From Pseudomonas sp. Tri1 (GTDB lineage Bacteria > Pseudomonadota > Gammaproteobacteria > Pseudomonadales > Pseudomonadaceae), in assembly GCF_017968885.1 (NCBI RefSeq), contig NZ_CP072913.1, positions 1,906,001-1,970,000 on the forward strand: DNA of 64,000 nucleotides, in the 5' to 3' direction. Numbering within the stretch: the first letter of the stretch is position 1; every line of letters begins with the position of its first letter. Shown piece after piece: positions 34,235 to 44,237 of the stretch. Under the pieces are notes generated by a model. The model saw only the letters and a list, made by a program, of their open reading frames with translations, did not search any database and had not been told where the DNA came from. Made by a program: the position numbers and the translations under genes.

Positions 34235-35041
34235 TCAGGAGATCGTGGGCAAGCCGAAAAACGCCCGGGCACACGCCGTGCTGTGGGCCGCCACATCTTC
34301 CAGGGTTTCGCCTCGATGCAAGGCGACTTCCCGCAAGACTTCTGGCAAATAGGCCGGTTCGTTACGACCATTCTTGGGTTTTGGCCGCAGCGTACGGGGC
34401 AGCAGGTACGGCGCGTCGCTTTCGAGCATCAACCGACCGCGAGGAATTTCGCGCACCAGTGGGTGCAGGTGCGTACCCCGGCGTTCATCGCAGATCCACC
34501 CCGTAATGCCGATGTGCAGGTCCAGGTCGAGGTAGCTGAACAGGGCCTTTTTTTCACCGGTAAAACAATGCACCACCGCGGCCGGCAACTGGTCGCGAAA
34601 CTCCCGCAGGATTTCCAGCAGACGCTGGTCGGCATCCCGTTCGTGAAGAAAGACCGGCAGTTGCAGCTCTACCGCCAGGGCGAGATGTTCTTCCAGGACT
34701 TTTTCCTGCTGCGGGCGGGGGGAGAAGTCCCGGTTGAAATCCAGCCCGCATTCACCCACCGCGCGGACGCGGCTTTGCATCAGCAAGTCCTTGAGATGCC
34801 GGGTGCTCTCGGCGCTCCAGTCGCTAGCGCTGTGGGGATGGATACCAGCGGTGGAAAAGAGCCGTTCGCCGCTGTCGTCGAGGCGTTCGCACAGCGCCAA
34901 GGCCTGTTCGCTGCCCTCGACGCTGGTGCCGGTCAGGACCAGTTGGCAGACCCCGGCTGCATAGGCGCGTTCAAGCACCGCCTGGTGTTTGTCGGCAAAA
35001 CTGGGGTTGGTCAGGTTGACGCCGATATCGATGAGTTGCAT
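34235..35041 (-). CDS. tatD: TatD family metal-dependent hydrolase/deoxyribonuclease
   Basis: 268-residue TIM-barrel amidohydrolase-like nuclease. Metal ligands and motifs are visible: [11 protein letters not shown] at the N terminus, [34 protein letters not shown], and [10 protein letters not shown] near the C terminus. TatD enzymes degrade DNA in the cytoplasm, with roles in DNA repair. ATG 35041 preceded by GAGGTAG; the upstream in-frame ATG is less likely. Confidence 0.9.
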   Translation of the reverse strand: MQLIDIGVNLTNPSFADKHQAVLERAYAAGVCQLVLTGTSVEGSEQALALCERLDDSGERLFSTAGIHPHSASDWSAESTRHLKDLLMQSRVRAVGECGLDFNRDFSPRPQQEKVLEEHLALAVELQLPVFLHERDADQRLLEILREFRDQLPAAVVHCFTGEKKALFSYLDLDLHIGITGWICDERRGTHLHPLVREIPRGRLMLESDAPYLLPRTLRPKPKNGRNEPAYLPEVLREVALHRGETLEDVAAHSTACARAFFGLPTIS

Positions 35042-35279
35042 GGTGCTACCTCGGCCCAAAGGCCGGAAAGCATATCAGAGCTGTAGATTTATAAGAAAAG
35101 CCAAGAACTACAACGAGTTGAGGCTGTCTGTTAAGGCCGCTAGATAAGTCGGGTTGGTATAAACGCCATCACTGTGCCAGTCTTGCGCACTTTTTCAGCG
35201 CCCCAGGTGCTCTGTTTCTGTCGACCCAGCCTCGATTTTTTCAAAGAAGGCGGTCCGCGGTATTCCTTCCGGAGAGTGG

Positions 35280-36698
35280 ATGACACGTCCCCAGGTGTTG
35301 CTACTGTTGTGTTGTTCGCTGTTATTGCCGATGCCGGCCGAAGCGCGGCTGCCTGGACCTGTGCAAGCGGTGGCGCCGGGCACGGTGCGCGACTTGGCGC
35401 AGATCCGCAGCAGCCGGGTATTGAAGGTTCTGGTCAACCAGAGCCGCAACAGCTCCGGCGAAGTCCAGGGCCAGCCCATTGGTGTCGAATATCACCGGTT
35501 GCGGGCCTTCGAGCAATACCTCAACGGCCACGCCCGGGATGGCCAGGAAATCACCCTCAAGATCATTCCCAAGGCCAAGGACCAATTGCTCGGCGCCTTG
35601 CAGCGCGGGGAGGGCGACCTCGTGGCACCCGGTGAGTTGCTCGATCCCCAGACCGGCCATGCGGTCAGCGCCAGCGATCCGATCCGTACCGGCGTGCCGT
35701 TGTTGCTGGTGGGCATCAAGGGCGAGAAGCGCTACACCCGGGTGGAGCAACTGTCCGGCAAGACCCTGGCCCTGCCTAACGGCAGTGCGGCAGGGGATGC
35801 GGTCAGCCAGATCAACCAGAAACTCGCGTTGCTCAAGTTGCCACCCGTGAAGGTCGAATGGGTCGACCCCACCTTGGCGGTGGAAGATGTATTGGAAATG
35901 GTCCAGGGCGGGATTTTCCACCTGACCATCGTCGAGCAACCTATCGCCGAGCGCTGGGGCAAGATCCTGCCCAAGTTGCGCTTCGATCGTCAGGTGCTGA
36001 TCGGTGAACCGGGTGATGAGTATTGGTTCGTACGCCGCGATGCCGCCATGCTACGAGCGAGCGTCGACCAGTTCCTGGCGACCTACAAGGTACCGTCCAA
36101 CCAGGACGCAGCGTTCCTGCGCATCTATCGCCGTTTGTACCAGGTCCACTATCCGCTGGCCCGGGCTGATCGCCAGCGCCTGGAAAAACTGCGTCCGGTG
36201 CTGCAAAAACATGCCGAGGCCCAAGGCATGGACTGGCTCAACCTGGCGGCCCTGGCATTCAAGGAGTCAGCCCTGCAGCCCAATGCCCGCAGCGGCAGCG
36301 GGCCCACCGGCCTGATGCAGATCACCCCGTCGGCGGCTCAGCGGGTCGGGGTCAATAACATCCAGGACCTGGACGCCAATGTCCTGGCTGGCGCCAAGTA
36401 CCTGGCCCTGATCCGCCGCAAGTTCTTTGCCAGCCCCAAGCTCAACGAGCGCGAACGCATGGCCTTCGTATTGGCTGCCTACAACATGGGGCCTGAGCGC
36501 GTCCAGGGCATGCGGGCCGAGGCCCGGCGGCGAGGGCTGAACCCCAACCAATGGTTTTTCCAGGTCGAGCGCATTGCCATGGAGCAGGTGGGGATGGGCG
36601 CCGTCAGCTACGTTAATAGCGTGAACAAATATTATTTGGCGTTTGATCGGGAGCGGGAGTCGCTGGAGCCTCAGGAAAAGGTCGCTCAGCGAAAATGA
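35280..36698 (+). CDS. mltF: Membrane-bound lytic murein transglycosylase F (MltF)
   Basis: 472 residues: signal sequence (VLLLLCCSLLLPMPAEA), an ABC-type solute-binding domain (about 45-265; VLVNQSRNSSGEVQGQPIGVEYHR) and a C-terminal SLT domain with catalytic Glu in ALAFKESALQPNARS and the GLMQITPSAA and AAYNMGPERVQGM motifs. It cleaves peptidoglycan glycan strands to 1,6-anhydro products. This two-domain architecture is the MltF type; the solute-binding domain acts as an allosteric module. Confidence 0.9.
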   Translation: MTRPQVLLLLCCSLLLPMPAEARLPGPVQAVAPGTVRDLAQIRSSRVLKVLVNQSRNSSGEVQGQPIGVEYHRLRAFEQYLNGHARDGQEITLKIIPKAKDQLLGALQRGEGDLVAPGELLDPQTGHAVSASDPIRTGVPLLLVGIKGEKRYTRVEQLSGKTLALPNGSAAGDAVSQINQKLALLKLPPVKVEWVDPTLAVEDVLEMVQGGIFHLTIVEQPIAERWGKILPKLRFDRQVLIGEPGDEYWFVRRDAAMLRASVDQFLATYKVPSNQDAAFLRIYRRLYQVHYPLARADRQRLEKLRPVLQKHAEAQGMDWLNLAALAFKESALQPNARSGSGPTGLMQITPSAAQRVGVNNIQDLDANVLAGAKYLALIRRKFFASPKLNERERMAFVLAAYNMGPERVQGMRAEARRRGLNPNQWFFQVERIAMEQVGMGAVSYVNSVNKYYLAFDRERESLEPQEKVAQRK

Positions 36699-36798
36699 TC
36701 GATTAAACTGATTGTTATGTCGAAATTTATCCGCTTTTAACACAAGTTTTTTTGATTAATATGGCGACCAACAACCACACACCTAAGGATGACCCCAC

Positions 36799-37233
36799 AT
36801 GAGCTCGCTGATCAATAAAGTCCTGTTTACCCGCGCCGGCTATGGCCTGACTGTCCTGCGCATCGTTGTCGGTATCATTTTCGCCGCGCACGGCTCGCAA
36901 AAACTCTTCGGCCTGTTCGGTGGCTACGGCCTGGCGGGGACGGCGCAGTGGATGGAAAGCATCGGCCTGACCCCGGGTTACGTGATGGCGACCTTGGCTG
37001 GCGGCACCGAGTTTTTCGCCGGGCTGGCGCTGATCATCGGTTTACTGGCCCGTCCGGCAGCATTGGGCCTGGCGTTTCTGTCGCTGGTGGCGATTTTCTC
37101 CGTGCACATTGGCAATGGATTGTTCATGGCCAACAACGGTTATGAGTTTGCCCTGGCCTTGCTGGCCGGCAGTATTGCGGTGCTGATCGAAGGCGCTGGC
37201 AAGTTGTCGGTCGATCGCGCCATCGCCGGTTGA
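36799..37233 (+). CDS. DoxX family membrane protein
   Basis: 144 residues with four membrane helices, beginning GLTVLRIVVGIIFAAHGSQKLFGLFGG, the hallmark of DoxX/YphA proteins. Members are inner-membrane proteins of uncertain role, some tied to redox or sulfur stress. AAGGA precedes the ATG; a hairpin terminator follows at 37253-37277. Confidence 0.85.
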   Translation: MSSLINKVLFTRAGYGLTVLRIVVGIIFAAHGSQKLFGLFGGYGLAGTAQWMESIGLTPGYVMATLAGGTEFFAGLALIIGLLARPAALGLAFLSLVAIFSVHIGNGLFMANNGYEFALALLAGSIAVLIEGAGKLSVDRAIAG

Positions 37234-37252
37234 TTGCACGATTTGAATCTCG

Positions 37253-37277
37253 AGGCCCGTCTTGTACGGGCCTTTTT
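37253..37277 (+). terminator. Intrinsic terminator after the DoxX gene
   Basis: Stem AGGCCCGT / ACGGGCCT with loop CTTGT, followed by a run of T. Confidence 0.85.
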
Positions 37278-37483
37278 TATGAGCAGCGATTCTTGACACT
37301 GGCCAGTCAGCTTCTCTAGGATGCCGCTCATGCGCCGATTTAAACAGCTACTTGCGGGGCGCCAGGTGACTCATCCAGTTGCCGATAGAAGCCGGAAAGC
37401 CGGGCTTCGAAATACCGCTAAAGCGCTGGTTCGGTGTTGCCTCTCACCTGCCATGCAGACTTTTGAGGCAGAGACACGACACG

Positions 37484-37792
37484 ATGAACGCACCCAGCCC
37501 CCTTGTACGTCTTGCGCCGATTACGGCGAACCTTCTGCAGCGCAATCCGAAAATTCTCCTGGGCGGTAGCCACCAGCCAACGCTGTTGCGTTATCTCGAT
37601 GGCTGGCCGCGACGTAGCCACGGGCCGGCAGCTTTCCTGATCCAGTTCATAGAAGACGGTGAGTCGCTGGCGCGTTTCGCCGACGACAGTTTCGACCTGG
37701 CCGTCATCCAGTCCCCCAGTGCGGCGCAAGCGCCTGAAATGATCCGGCAACTGACCCGAGTTGCACGGCAGGGCTTGATCACTCGTCGTTGA
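37484..37792 (+). CDS. Short protein resembling the end of a methyltransferase fold, function unknown
   Basis: 102 residues. FADDSFDLAVIQSPSAAQAPEMIRQLTRVARQGLITRR resembles the strand-4/helix part of class I SAM-dependent methyltransferases, but the SAM-binding glycine loop is missing, so it is a remnant or a different small protein. ATG 37484 is preferred over a longer frame that starts before any ribosome site. Faces greB. Confidence 0.5.
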   Translation: MNAPSPLVRLAPITANLLQRNPKILLGGSHQPTLLRYLDGWPRRSHGPAAFLIQFIEDGESLARFADDSFDLAVIQSPSAAQAPEMIRQLTRVARQGLITRR

Positions 37793-37830
37793 GGTACAGG
37801 GCCTCTGACGCGAGGCCGATGGGGGGGGGG

Positions 37831-38328
37831 TTACGGGTAAGTGATGTCCACGATGTAGACCCGTTTCTCACCGGTAGGCGTCTGGACGCGAACTTCGGCG
37901 TCCAGGGCCTTGCCAATCAGTGCCCGCGCCAGCGGTGAATCGATACTGATCAGGTTCTGTTTCAAATCCAGCTCGTCCGGGCCGACGATGCGATAGCGTG
38001 ACTCCTTGCCATCCTCATCTTCGACAGTGACCCAGGCGCCGAAATACACCTTGTTGGGGTCGCTGGGTTTTTCGCTGACCACTTTGAGCGCTTCGAGGCG
38101 CTTGGTGAGGAAGCGCACGCGACTGTCGATTTCCCGCAGCATTTTCTTGCCGTAGGTGTATTCGGCATTTTCCGAGCGATCACCCTGGGCTGCCGCTTCG
38201 CTGACCGCCTGGGTCACTTGCGGACGGCGCACATGCCACAGTTCATGAAATTCGGCGCGCATCCGCGCTTCACCCTCGGGGGTGATCAGCGCGGTGCCGG
38301 CGGTGCGGGGTGGACGATAGCGGCTCAT
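37831..38328 (-). CDS. greB: Transcription elongation factor GreB
   Basis: 165 residues: N-terminal coiled coil with tip motif [14 protein letters not shown] (the acidic Asp/Glu pair that activates RNA polymerase transcript cleavage) and a C-terminal FKBP-like domain. This rescues backtracked RNA polymerase. A G10 tract on the plus strand (37821-37830) sits immediately downstream of its TAA. Confidence 0.9.
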   Translation of the reverse strand: MSRYRPPRTAGTALITPEGEARMRAEFHELWHVRRPQVTQAVSEAAAQGDRSENAEYTYGKKMLREIDSRVRFLTKRLEALKVVSEKPSDPNKVYFGAWVTVEDEDGKESRYRIVGPDELDLKQNLISIDSPLARALIGKALDAEVRVQTPTGEKRVYIVDITYP

Positions 38329-38362
38329 GGCAACTTCTTGTGATGACGAAGCCGGGAGTCTA

Positions 38363-40867
38363 TCAACCCTCGCGCAATACTGTCAGCGGGCTGGCATTGA
38401 GTGCACGACGGGTGCCAAACACGCCGGCGGCGCCGATCAACAGGGCCCCCACCAGCGGCAATACCAACAGCCACGGATGCGGATGCCAGGGTAGGTCGAA
38501 GGCGTAACGGTAGAGCACCAGGCTCACCAGTTCCGAACCCAGGGCCGCGAGCAGGCCGCTGACCGCACCCAGCAAACCGAACTCGATGCGCCGGGCCTTG
38601 ACCAGCAGTGGCCGCTCGGCACCGAGGGCGCGCAGCAGCGCACCTTGGCGGATCCGTTCGTCTAGGGTGGCCTGCAGGCCAGAGAAGAGCACGGCCATCC
38701 CTGCCGCCAGCACGAACAACAACACGTACTCCACGGCCAGGGTGACCTGGGCCAGGATGCTGCGCAGTTGTTCCAGCAAGGCTTCGACCTGCAGGATCGT
38801 CACCGCCGGGAAGGATCGGGCCAGGTCGACAATTTGCTGGTCGTGACCGGCTGCCAGATAAAAGCTGGTGAGGTAGGTGGCTGGCAGATCCTTCAGGGTA
38901 CCGGGCTGAAAGATCATGAAGAAATTAGGCTGGAAGTTATCCCAGTTGATCTCTCGCAGGCTGGTGACTTTCGCTTCACGGTTGACGCCACCCACGCTGA
39001 AGACCAGGCGGTCGCCCAACTTGATCTTGAGGTTCTCGGCCACTTTGCCTTCCACCGAAACCCCAGGGATATCGTCCGTTGGCTGTTGCGACCACCAGGC
39101 CCCGGCCGTGACGACATTGCCCGCTGGCAGGTCGGCGGCCCAGGTCAGGCTCAGGTCGCGTTGCAACGCCCGGTCGCCGGCCGAGTCCTTGGTGACGAAC
39201 TCTGTGGCCGGCTCGCCGTTGATGCTGATCAGTCGCCCCGGCACCACAGGGTAGAGCGGGGCCGATTGTGCCGACAGCGCCAGCAGCTTGTCGGTGAAAG
39301 CCTGCTTGTCATTGGGCAGAATGTTCAGTGCGAAATAGTTCGGGGCGTTTTTCGGCAACTGGTTTTGCCAGGTGTCCAGCAACTCGCCACGTAACAGCGC
39401 GATCAACGCCATGGACAACAGGATCAGGCCGAATGCCAGTGCCTGGCCGGCTGCGGCCAATGGATGGCGCAGCAACTGGCCGAGGCCCAGCCGCCAGGGC
39501 AAGGAGGCACGGGCCAACAGGCGCCGCAGGCTCTGGAGCAGCAGCAACAGCAGGCCGCCGAGCACCAGCGCGGCAACGACGCCGCCACCGAGCAAGGCAA
39601 AGGTCAGCACCAGGTCCAGGCTCAGGCGCCACATGATCAGGCCAAGGGCACCCAATGCCGCGCCGTAGACCACCCAGGTGCTGGAGGGGATGGGCAGCAT
39701 GTCCCGGCGCAGCACGCGCAACGGAGGTACCCGGCCCAGCGCGGCCAGCGGCGGCAGGGCGAACCCCGCCAGCGCTACCAGTCCGGTACCGATCCCGGCA
39801 ATTGCCGGTAGCAGGCCGCCCGGTGGAACGGTGGTGGGCAATAGATCATGCAGCAGCGCGAACAATCCCAACTGGGCGATCCAGCCGAGCAGGGCGCCGC
39901 TGATGCTGGCCAGCAGGCCCAGCACCGTCAATTGCAGGCTGAACAGCACCATGGTTTCCCGGCGCGACAGGCCCAGGCAGCGCAGCAGGGCGCTGGCATC
40001 GAAACGGCGGGTAGCAAAGCGATTGGCCGAGAGGGCGACGGCGACGCCGGACAGCAACACTGCCACCAGGCTGGCCATGTTCAGGTAGCGCTCGGCCTTG
40101 CCCAGGGCGCCCCCGATCTGCCGGTTACCGTCGCGGGCATCCTGCAGGCGCTGGTTGGGCTCAAGGCCCGGTTTGATCAGGTCGCGGTAGGTTTGCAGGG
40201 CTGACGCCGGGCCGCGCCACAGGTCGCGATAGCTGACGCGGCTGCCAGGCTGTACCACGCCGGTGGCGTCCAGGTCCTGGAGGTTGATCAGGACTCGGGG
40301 CGTGAGGCTGTAGAAATTGCCGGCGCGATCTGGTTCGTAGGTCAAGACCCGGCTCAGGCGCAGGGTTTTGTTGCCGACATCGATGCTGTCGCCGATTTTC
40401 AGGTCCAGTGCCGTCAGCAGCCGCGCTTCGACCCAAGCCTCGCCGGGGTTCGGTCGGCCACCGGTTTCTTCCGGGGCGAATGGGGCAGGGGCGCTTTTGA
40501 GTTCGCCACGCAGCGGGTAGATGTCATCGGCGGCCTTGACGCTGGAAAGCTGGATGCCGTTGTCGGTGGCGACGACGCTGGAGAACTCCACCACCCGGGC
40601 ATGTTCCAGGCCCAGCTCGGTGCCACTGCGAATTTGTTCGGGACGGGCAGGCGAGCTGCCTTCGAGTAGCAGGTCGGCGCCGAGGAATTCGGTGGCACGC
40701 ATCATCATCGCGCCGTTGAGGCGGGCGCCGAAATAACCGATGGCGGTACTCGCCGCCACCGCCACCAACAGAGCAAAGAACAGCACGCGCAACTCGCCGG
40801 CGCGGGCGTCGCGTAGCAATTGGCGGACAGCGAGACTGAACAGGCGCAACAGCGGCAAGCGTGCCAT
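38363..40867 (-). CDS. ABC transporter permease, FtsX/YbbP family
   Basis: 834-residue inner-membrane protein with an N-terminal helix, a large periplasmic domain and two FtsX-type permease blocks with several helices each, the YbbP layout. Its ATG (40867) overlaps the stop of the YbbA-like ATPase gene (ATGA), so the two form a complex and an operon. Systems of this class are not importers but mechanotransmission or lipid-release type transporters; in many genomes they sit beside tesA, as here. Confidence 0.88.
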   Translation of the reverse strand: MARLPLLRLFSLAVRQLLRDARAGELRVLFFALLVAVAASTAIGYFGARLNGAMMMRATEFLGADLLLEGSSPARPEQIRSGTELGLEHARVVEFSSVVATDNGIQLSSVKAADDIYPLRGELKSAPAPFAPEETGGRPNPGEAWVEARLLTALDLKIGDSIDVGNKTLRLSRVLTYEPDRAGNFYSLTPRVLINLQDLDATGVVQPGSRVSYRDLWRGPASALQTYRDLIKPGLEPNQRLQDARDGNRQIGGALGKAERYLNMASLVAVLLSGVAVALSANRFATRRFDASALLRCLGLSRRETMVLFSLQLTVLGLLASISGALLGWIAQLGLFALLHDLLPTTVPPGGLLPAIAGIGTGLVALAGFALPPLAALGRVPPLRVLRRDMLPIPSSTWVVYGAALGALGLIMWRLSLDLVLTFALLGGGVVAALVLGGLLLLLLQSLRRLLARASLPWRLGLGQLLRHPLAAAGQALAFGLILLSMALIALLRGELLDTWQNQLPKNAPNYFALNILPNDKQAFTDKLLALSAQSAPLYPVVPGRLISINGEPATEFVTKDSAGDRALQRDLSLTWAADLPAGNVVTAGAWWSQQPTDDIPGVSVEGKVAENLKIKLGDRLVFSVGGVNREAKVTSLREINWDNFQPNFFMIFQPGTLKDLPATYLTSFYLAAGHDQQIVDLARSFPAVTILQVEALLEQLRSILAQVTLAVEYVLLFVLAAGMAVLFSGLQATLDERIRQGALLRALGAERPLLVKARRIEFGLLGAVSGLLAALGSELVSLVLYRYAFDLPWHPHPWLLVLPLVGALLIGAAGVFGTRRALNASPLTVLREG

Positions 40868-41550
40868 CAAGGCTCCAGGGGCGCGACCATCTGGCCCGCT
40901 TCAAGTCGGATCAGGCGCCGGCAGCGATGGGCCAGGCGTTCATCATGGGTGACCAGCACCAGGGTCGTGCCGCTTTCCTTGTTCAATTCGAACAGCAGAT
41001 CGCTGATGCGCTCACCGGTGTGGCTGTCGAGGTTGCCGGTGGGTTCGTCGGCAAACAGTACGTCGGGTTCAGCGGCAAAGGCGCGGGCGATCGCCACGCG
41101 TTGTTGCTCGCCGCCGGAGAGCTGGCGAGGCGAGTGGGTCAGGCGCTGGCCCAGGCCGACCCGTTGCAGCAATTCCGTGGCGCGTTCACGGGCATCCCCA
41201 CGACCGTCCAGTTCCAGCGGCAGCATGACGTTTTCCAGTGCGTTGAGGCTGTCGAGCAATTGGAACGACTGGAAGACAAAACCGACATGCTCGGCACGAA
41301 TCCGCGCCCGCTGATCCTCATCCAACGCGCTGAGGGCCTGGCCGGCGAGGGTCACTTCGCCGCTGCTGGGCAGGTCGAGGCCGGCCAGCAAGCCCAGCAG
41401 GGTGGATTTGCCGGAGCCTGATGCGCCGACGATCGCCAGGCTATCGCCTTTGTTCAGTTCCAGGCTGAGTTCGTGCAGGATGGTCAGTTCACCTTCCGCG
41501 CTGGGAACCACTTTGCTAAGGTCCTTCGCGGTGAGAATGCTTGAGCCCAT
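40867..41550 (-). CDS. ABC transporter ATP-binding protein, YbbA-like
   Basis: 227-residue ATPase: Walker A GASGSGKST, Q-loop region FVFQSFQLL, signature LSGGEQQRV, Walker B VLFADEPTG and switch His in VLVTHDERLA. It powers the downstream YbbP-like permease. ATG 41550 is set by the conserved N terminus; the frame opens much further upstream, antisense to tesA. Its start is only ten bases from the divergent tesA start. Confidence 0.9.
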   Translation of the reverse strand: MGSSILTAKDLSKVVPSAEGELTILHELSLELNKGDSLAIVGASGSGKSTLLGLLAGLDLPSSGEVTLAGQALSALDEDQRARIRAEHVGFVFQSFQLLDSLNALENVMLPLELDGRGDARERATELLQRVGLGQRLTHSPRQLSGGEQQRVAIARAFAAEPDVLFADEPTGNLDSHTGERISDLLFELNKESGTTLVLVTHDERLAHRCRRLIRLEAGQMVAPLEP

Positions 41551-41560
41551 GGAGAATCCG

Positions 41561-42166
41561 ATGCGTGTGTGGTTTTTGAGTGCCGGCCTGGCCCTGATGT
41601 GCATGGCCCAGAACGCAGCGGCGGGTACAGTCCTGATCGTTGGCGATAGTATCAGCGCGGCTTTCGGCCTGGATACCCGGCAAGGTTGGGTATCGTTGCT
41701 CGAGCAACGGCTCAAGGCCGAGGGTTTCGATGACAAAGTGATCAATGCTTCGATCAGTGGCGACACCAGTGCAGGAGGCCAGGCGCGCCTGCCGGCGCTG
41801 CTTGCAGCCCATAAGCCGGACCTGGTGGTCCTTGAGTTGGGAGGCAACGATGGCTTGCGTGGACAGCCGCCAACACAATTGCAACAAAACCTTGCAGCGA
41901 TGATCGACAGCTCCCGCGCCAGTGGTGCCAAGGTACTGCTGCTGGGCATGCAACTGCCGCCCAATTACGGGCGCCGATACACCGATGCCTTCGCCCGGGT
42001 CTACAGCAGCCTGGCCGAGGAGAAACAAGTGCCGCTGGTGCCGTTTTTCCTCAAGGACATCGGTGGTGTTCCCGGGATGATGCAAGGCGATGGCCTGCAC
42101 CCGTCCGTCGCGGCCCAGGGCAAGTTGCTGGAAAATGTCTGGCCGACGCTAAAACCGCTGCTTTGA
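41561..42166 (+). CDS. tesA: Arylesterase / lysophospholipase L1 TesA (SGNH hydrolase)
   Basis: 201 residues with a signal peptide (LSAGLALMCMAQNAAAG) and the SGNH blocks: nucleophile Ser30 in IVGDSISAAFG, Gly in SGDTSAGG, GGNDGLRG, and the Asp/His pair in DGLHPS. Periplasmic esterase/thioesterase with broad specificity. Divergent from ybbA with a 10-bp gap between start codons. ATG 41561 is set by the signal peptide. Confidence 0.9.
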   Translation: MRVWFLSAGLALMCMAQNAAAGTVLIVGDSISAAFGLDTRQGWVSLLEQRLKAEGFDDKVINASISGDTSAGGQARLPALLAAHKPDLVVLELGGNDGLRGQPPTQLQQNLAAMIDSSRASGAKVLLLGMQLPPNYGRRYTDAFARVYSSLAEEKQVPLVPFFLKDIGGVPGMMQGDGLHPSVAAQGKLLENVWPTLKPLL

Positions 42167-42221
42167 CCTTTTCTACAGGCGGGCTTTCGGCTAATGTGGC
42201 GCCCCCGATTTGGAGCCCCCG

Positions 42222-42515
42222 ATGCCGCGCCCAGCCTGGTCCCTGTTTGCCTACCAACTGATCGAGCCTGACGAACAGCTGGATCTGTTCGCCTGCCAGG
42301 AAGTGCGGGTGCATCTGGTGACCCGGCAGTTGGAACTTGGCGGCTCGGCCGACCGAACCCTCTGCGGCAGCTTGCTACCGGCCCAGCCGCGTTGGTCGGG
42401 GGTTGATCGCAAGATATTCCAGGACCATCGCCTGTGTTCATTGTGCCGGGCGATCCTGGAGTCGCAGAAACGCGGCACCTCGCCGATCTGGCCTGAGCTG
42501 CGCTTCGAGTTGTAA
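42222..42515 (+). CDS. Conserved small cytoplasmic protein, function unknown
   Basis: 97 residues without signal peptide or membrane helix. Three cysteines occur in LFACQE, HRLCSLCRA and there is one more at RTLCGS; the CSLC pair could bind metal. ATG 42222 is chosen over an in-frame TTG. No family recognised. Confidence 0.55.
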   Translation: MPRPAWSLFAYQLIEPDEQLDLFACQEVRVHLVTRQLELGGSADRTLCGSLLPAQPRWSGVDRKIFQDHRLCSLCRAILESQKRGTSPIWPELRFEL

Positions 42516-42565
42516 TCCTCCAGATTCGCAGCGTGCGCACCTCAGGCTTCAATGCCGGCTGACCC

Positions 42566-42598
42566 ACCGCTTTCGCGAGCAAGCCCGCCCCCACAGGG
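42566..42598. repeat. Single REP element
   Basis: CCGCTTTCGCGAGCAAGCCC followed by GCCCCCACAGG, a diverged unpaired REP between the small gene and the L,D-transpeptidase gene. Confidence 0.7.
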
Positions 42599-42742
42599 GA
42601 TTTGCGTTGAATGCCAATCCGGTGAGCACCTCAAAAAATGCTGCGCATCGGACGTCTTGTTGGCACTCTCCCCGAAATAACAGGTGGCAGTGTACAATCG
42701 CGGTTTTCATACCCCTCTGTTCGATCTGCGAAGGATTTCTGG

Positions 42743-43714
42743 ATGTTGCCGCGCTTGCCTGCCGTCACCCGCTGCTTGTCTCTCGCCGCCCTGTGTATGG
42801 CTGGCCCCGTTGCAGCACTGGAGTTGCCCCTGCCACCGCCGGGTGAAGACATCGTCGGCCAGGTGCAGGTCATCAAGGCCAAATACGAAGACACCTTCGC
42901 CGACCTGGGCACTACCTACGACCTGGGCTACACGGAGATGGTCGCCGCCAACCCGGGGGTTGATCCCTGGTTGCCGGGCGCAGGCACCGAGATCGTGCTG
43001 CCGACCCGGTTCATCCTGCCACCGGGACCGCGCGAGGGCATTGTGATCAACCTCGCCGAGTACCGTCTCTACTACTTCCCCAAAGGCCGCAACGTGGTCT
43101 ACACCTTCCCACTGGGGATTGGTCGGGAAGGCTGGGGATCGCCGATCGCCCACACCAGCATCATCGCCAAGACACCCAACCCGACCTGGACCCCGCCGGC
43201 CTCGATCAAGGCCGAGCATGCCGCCGACGGTGATCCGCTGCCCAATGTAGTGCCAGCCGGCCCGGATAACCCGCTGGGCCCGTTCAAGTTCACCTTGGGC
43301 ACCCCGGGCTACCTGATCCATGGTTCGAACAAAAAGTTCGGTATCGGCATGCGTACCAGCCACGGTTGCTTCCGGATGTTCAACAACAACGTCCTGGAAA
43401 TGGCCGGCATGGTGCCGGTGGGCACGTCGGTGCGAATCATCAACGATCCGTACAAGCTCGGTTTGAGCGGCGGCAAGGTTTACCTGGAAGCCCATACACC
43501 GCTGGACGACAAGGGCAACCCGTCGGTGGTGGACAAGCACACTGCGGTGATCAACGCGATGCTCAAGCGTGAGGACATTACCAATAACCAGCGCATGGAC
43601 TGGGATGTGGTGCGTGACGTGGTGGCTGCCGAAGACGGGCTGCCCGTGGAGATCGCGGTTCCGAGTACTTCTGCGCCGATGGTATCGAGTGCACCGATCG
43701 ACCTGCAGCAATAA
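42743..43714 (+). CDS. L,D-transpeptidase (LysM + YkuD)
   Basis: 323 residues: signal peptide (CLSLAALCMAGPVAA), LysM-like peptidoglycan-binding segment (about 38-85, IKAKYEDTFADLGTTYDLGYTEM) and a YkuD catalytic domain with the His/Cys motif HGSNKKFG...SHGCFRM (Cys about 209). These ErfK/YbiS-type periplasmic enzymes form 3-3 crosslinks or attach a lipoprotein to peptidoglycan. Its convergent neighbour oprI encodes a Lpp-type lipoprotein ending in Lys, so anchoring OprI is a plausible role. AAGGA precedes the ATG. Confidence 0.9.
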   Translation: MLPRLPAVTRCLSLAALCMAGPVAALELPLPPPGEDIVGQVQVIKAKYEDTFADLGTTYDLGYTEMVAANPGVDPWLPGAGTEIVLPTRFILPPGPREGIVINLAEYRLYYFPKGRNVVYTFPLGIGREGWGSPIAHTSIIAKTPNPTWTPPASIKAEHAADGDPLPNVVPAGPDNPLGPFKFTLGTPGYLIHGSNKKFGIGMRTSHGCFRMFNNNVLEMAGMVPVGTSVRIINDPYKLGLSGGKVYLEAHTPLDDKGNPSVVDKHTAVINAMLKREDITNNQRMDWDVVRDVVAAEDGLPVEIAVPSTSAPMVSSAPIDLQQ

Positions 43715-43725
43715 CGGTTGATTAG

Positions 43726-43762
43726 AACCCGCCGATGTTTCGCTACGTCGGCGGGTTTTTTA
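43726..43762 (+). terminator. Intrinsic terminator after the L,D-transpeptidase gene
   Basis: Stem AACCCGCCGA / TCGGCGGGTT with loop TGTTTCGCTACG, followed by a T run. Confidence 0.88.
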
Positions 43763-43783
43763 TCGCCTGGGAAAACACCGGGC

Positions 43784-43815
43784 AAAAAAAAAGCCGACCC
43801 AAAAATGGGTCGGCT
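43784..43815 (-). terminator. Intrinsic terminator of oprI
   Basis: Read on the minus strand: stem AGCCGACCC / GGGTCGGCT with a short T-rich loop followed by eight or more U. Strong, as expected for a very abundant mRNA. Confidence 0.9.
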
Positions 43816-43837
43816 CGATAACAATCCCGAAGGACTA

Positions 43838-44089
43838 TTACTTGCGGCTAGCTTTGTCCAGCATGCGCAGAGCACGCTCGTTAGCTTCGTCAGCAGTCTG
43901 TTGTGCTTTTTGAGCAGCAGCCAGAGCTTCATCAGCTTTACGGTAGGCTTCGTCTGCACGAGCCTGGGAGCGAGCTGCTGCGTCTTCGGTAGCAGTCAGA
44001 CGTGCTTCGGTTTCTTTCGATGCGCTGCTGCAACCGGTAGCCAGAACTGCGGCCAGGGCCAGAGCAGAGAATTTCAGAACGTTGTTCAT
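43838..44089 (-). CDS. oprI: Major outer-membrane lipoprotein OprI (Lpp homologue)
   Basis: 83 residues: signal peptide with lipobox ATGC (lipidated Cys20) and a mature coiled coil of Ala-rich heptads ending LDKASRK. Like Lpp, the terminal Lys can be linked to peptidoglycan. ATG 44089 is chosen over an in-frame ATG 15 bases upstream because AAGGGGAA sits at the right distance. Strong sigma-70 promoter and terminator frame the gene as a single transcript. Confidence 0.95.
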   Translation of the reverse strand: MNNVLKFSALALAAVLATGCSSASKETEARLTATEDAAARSQARADEAYRKADEALAAAQKAQQTADEANERALRMLDKASRK

Positions 44090-44208
44090 CGTGTTCCCCT
44101 TCAAGGACTTTCTATTAGTGACTGTCTCCTCAGACTGAGGAGTTAGCCGGCGTACATACTACCCATTACTTGTAGTAAGTAAACTGACGTAGCGCAAGAA
44201 GCAAAAAA

Positions 44209-44237
44209 ATTGTAGGCGGTGATTCTTTTTCGAGCAA
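44209..44237 (-). promoter_or_regulatory. oprI sigma-70 promoter
   Basis: On the minus strand: -35 TTGCTC (44237-44232), 17-base spacer, -10 TACAAT (44214-44209). It gives a 5' leader of about 110 bases, AT-rich upstream. Confidence 0.75.
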
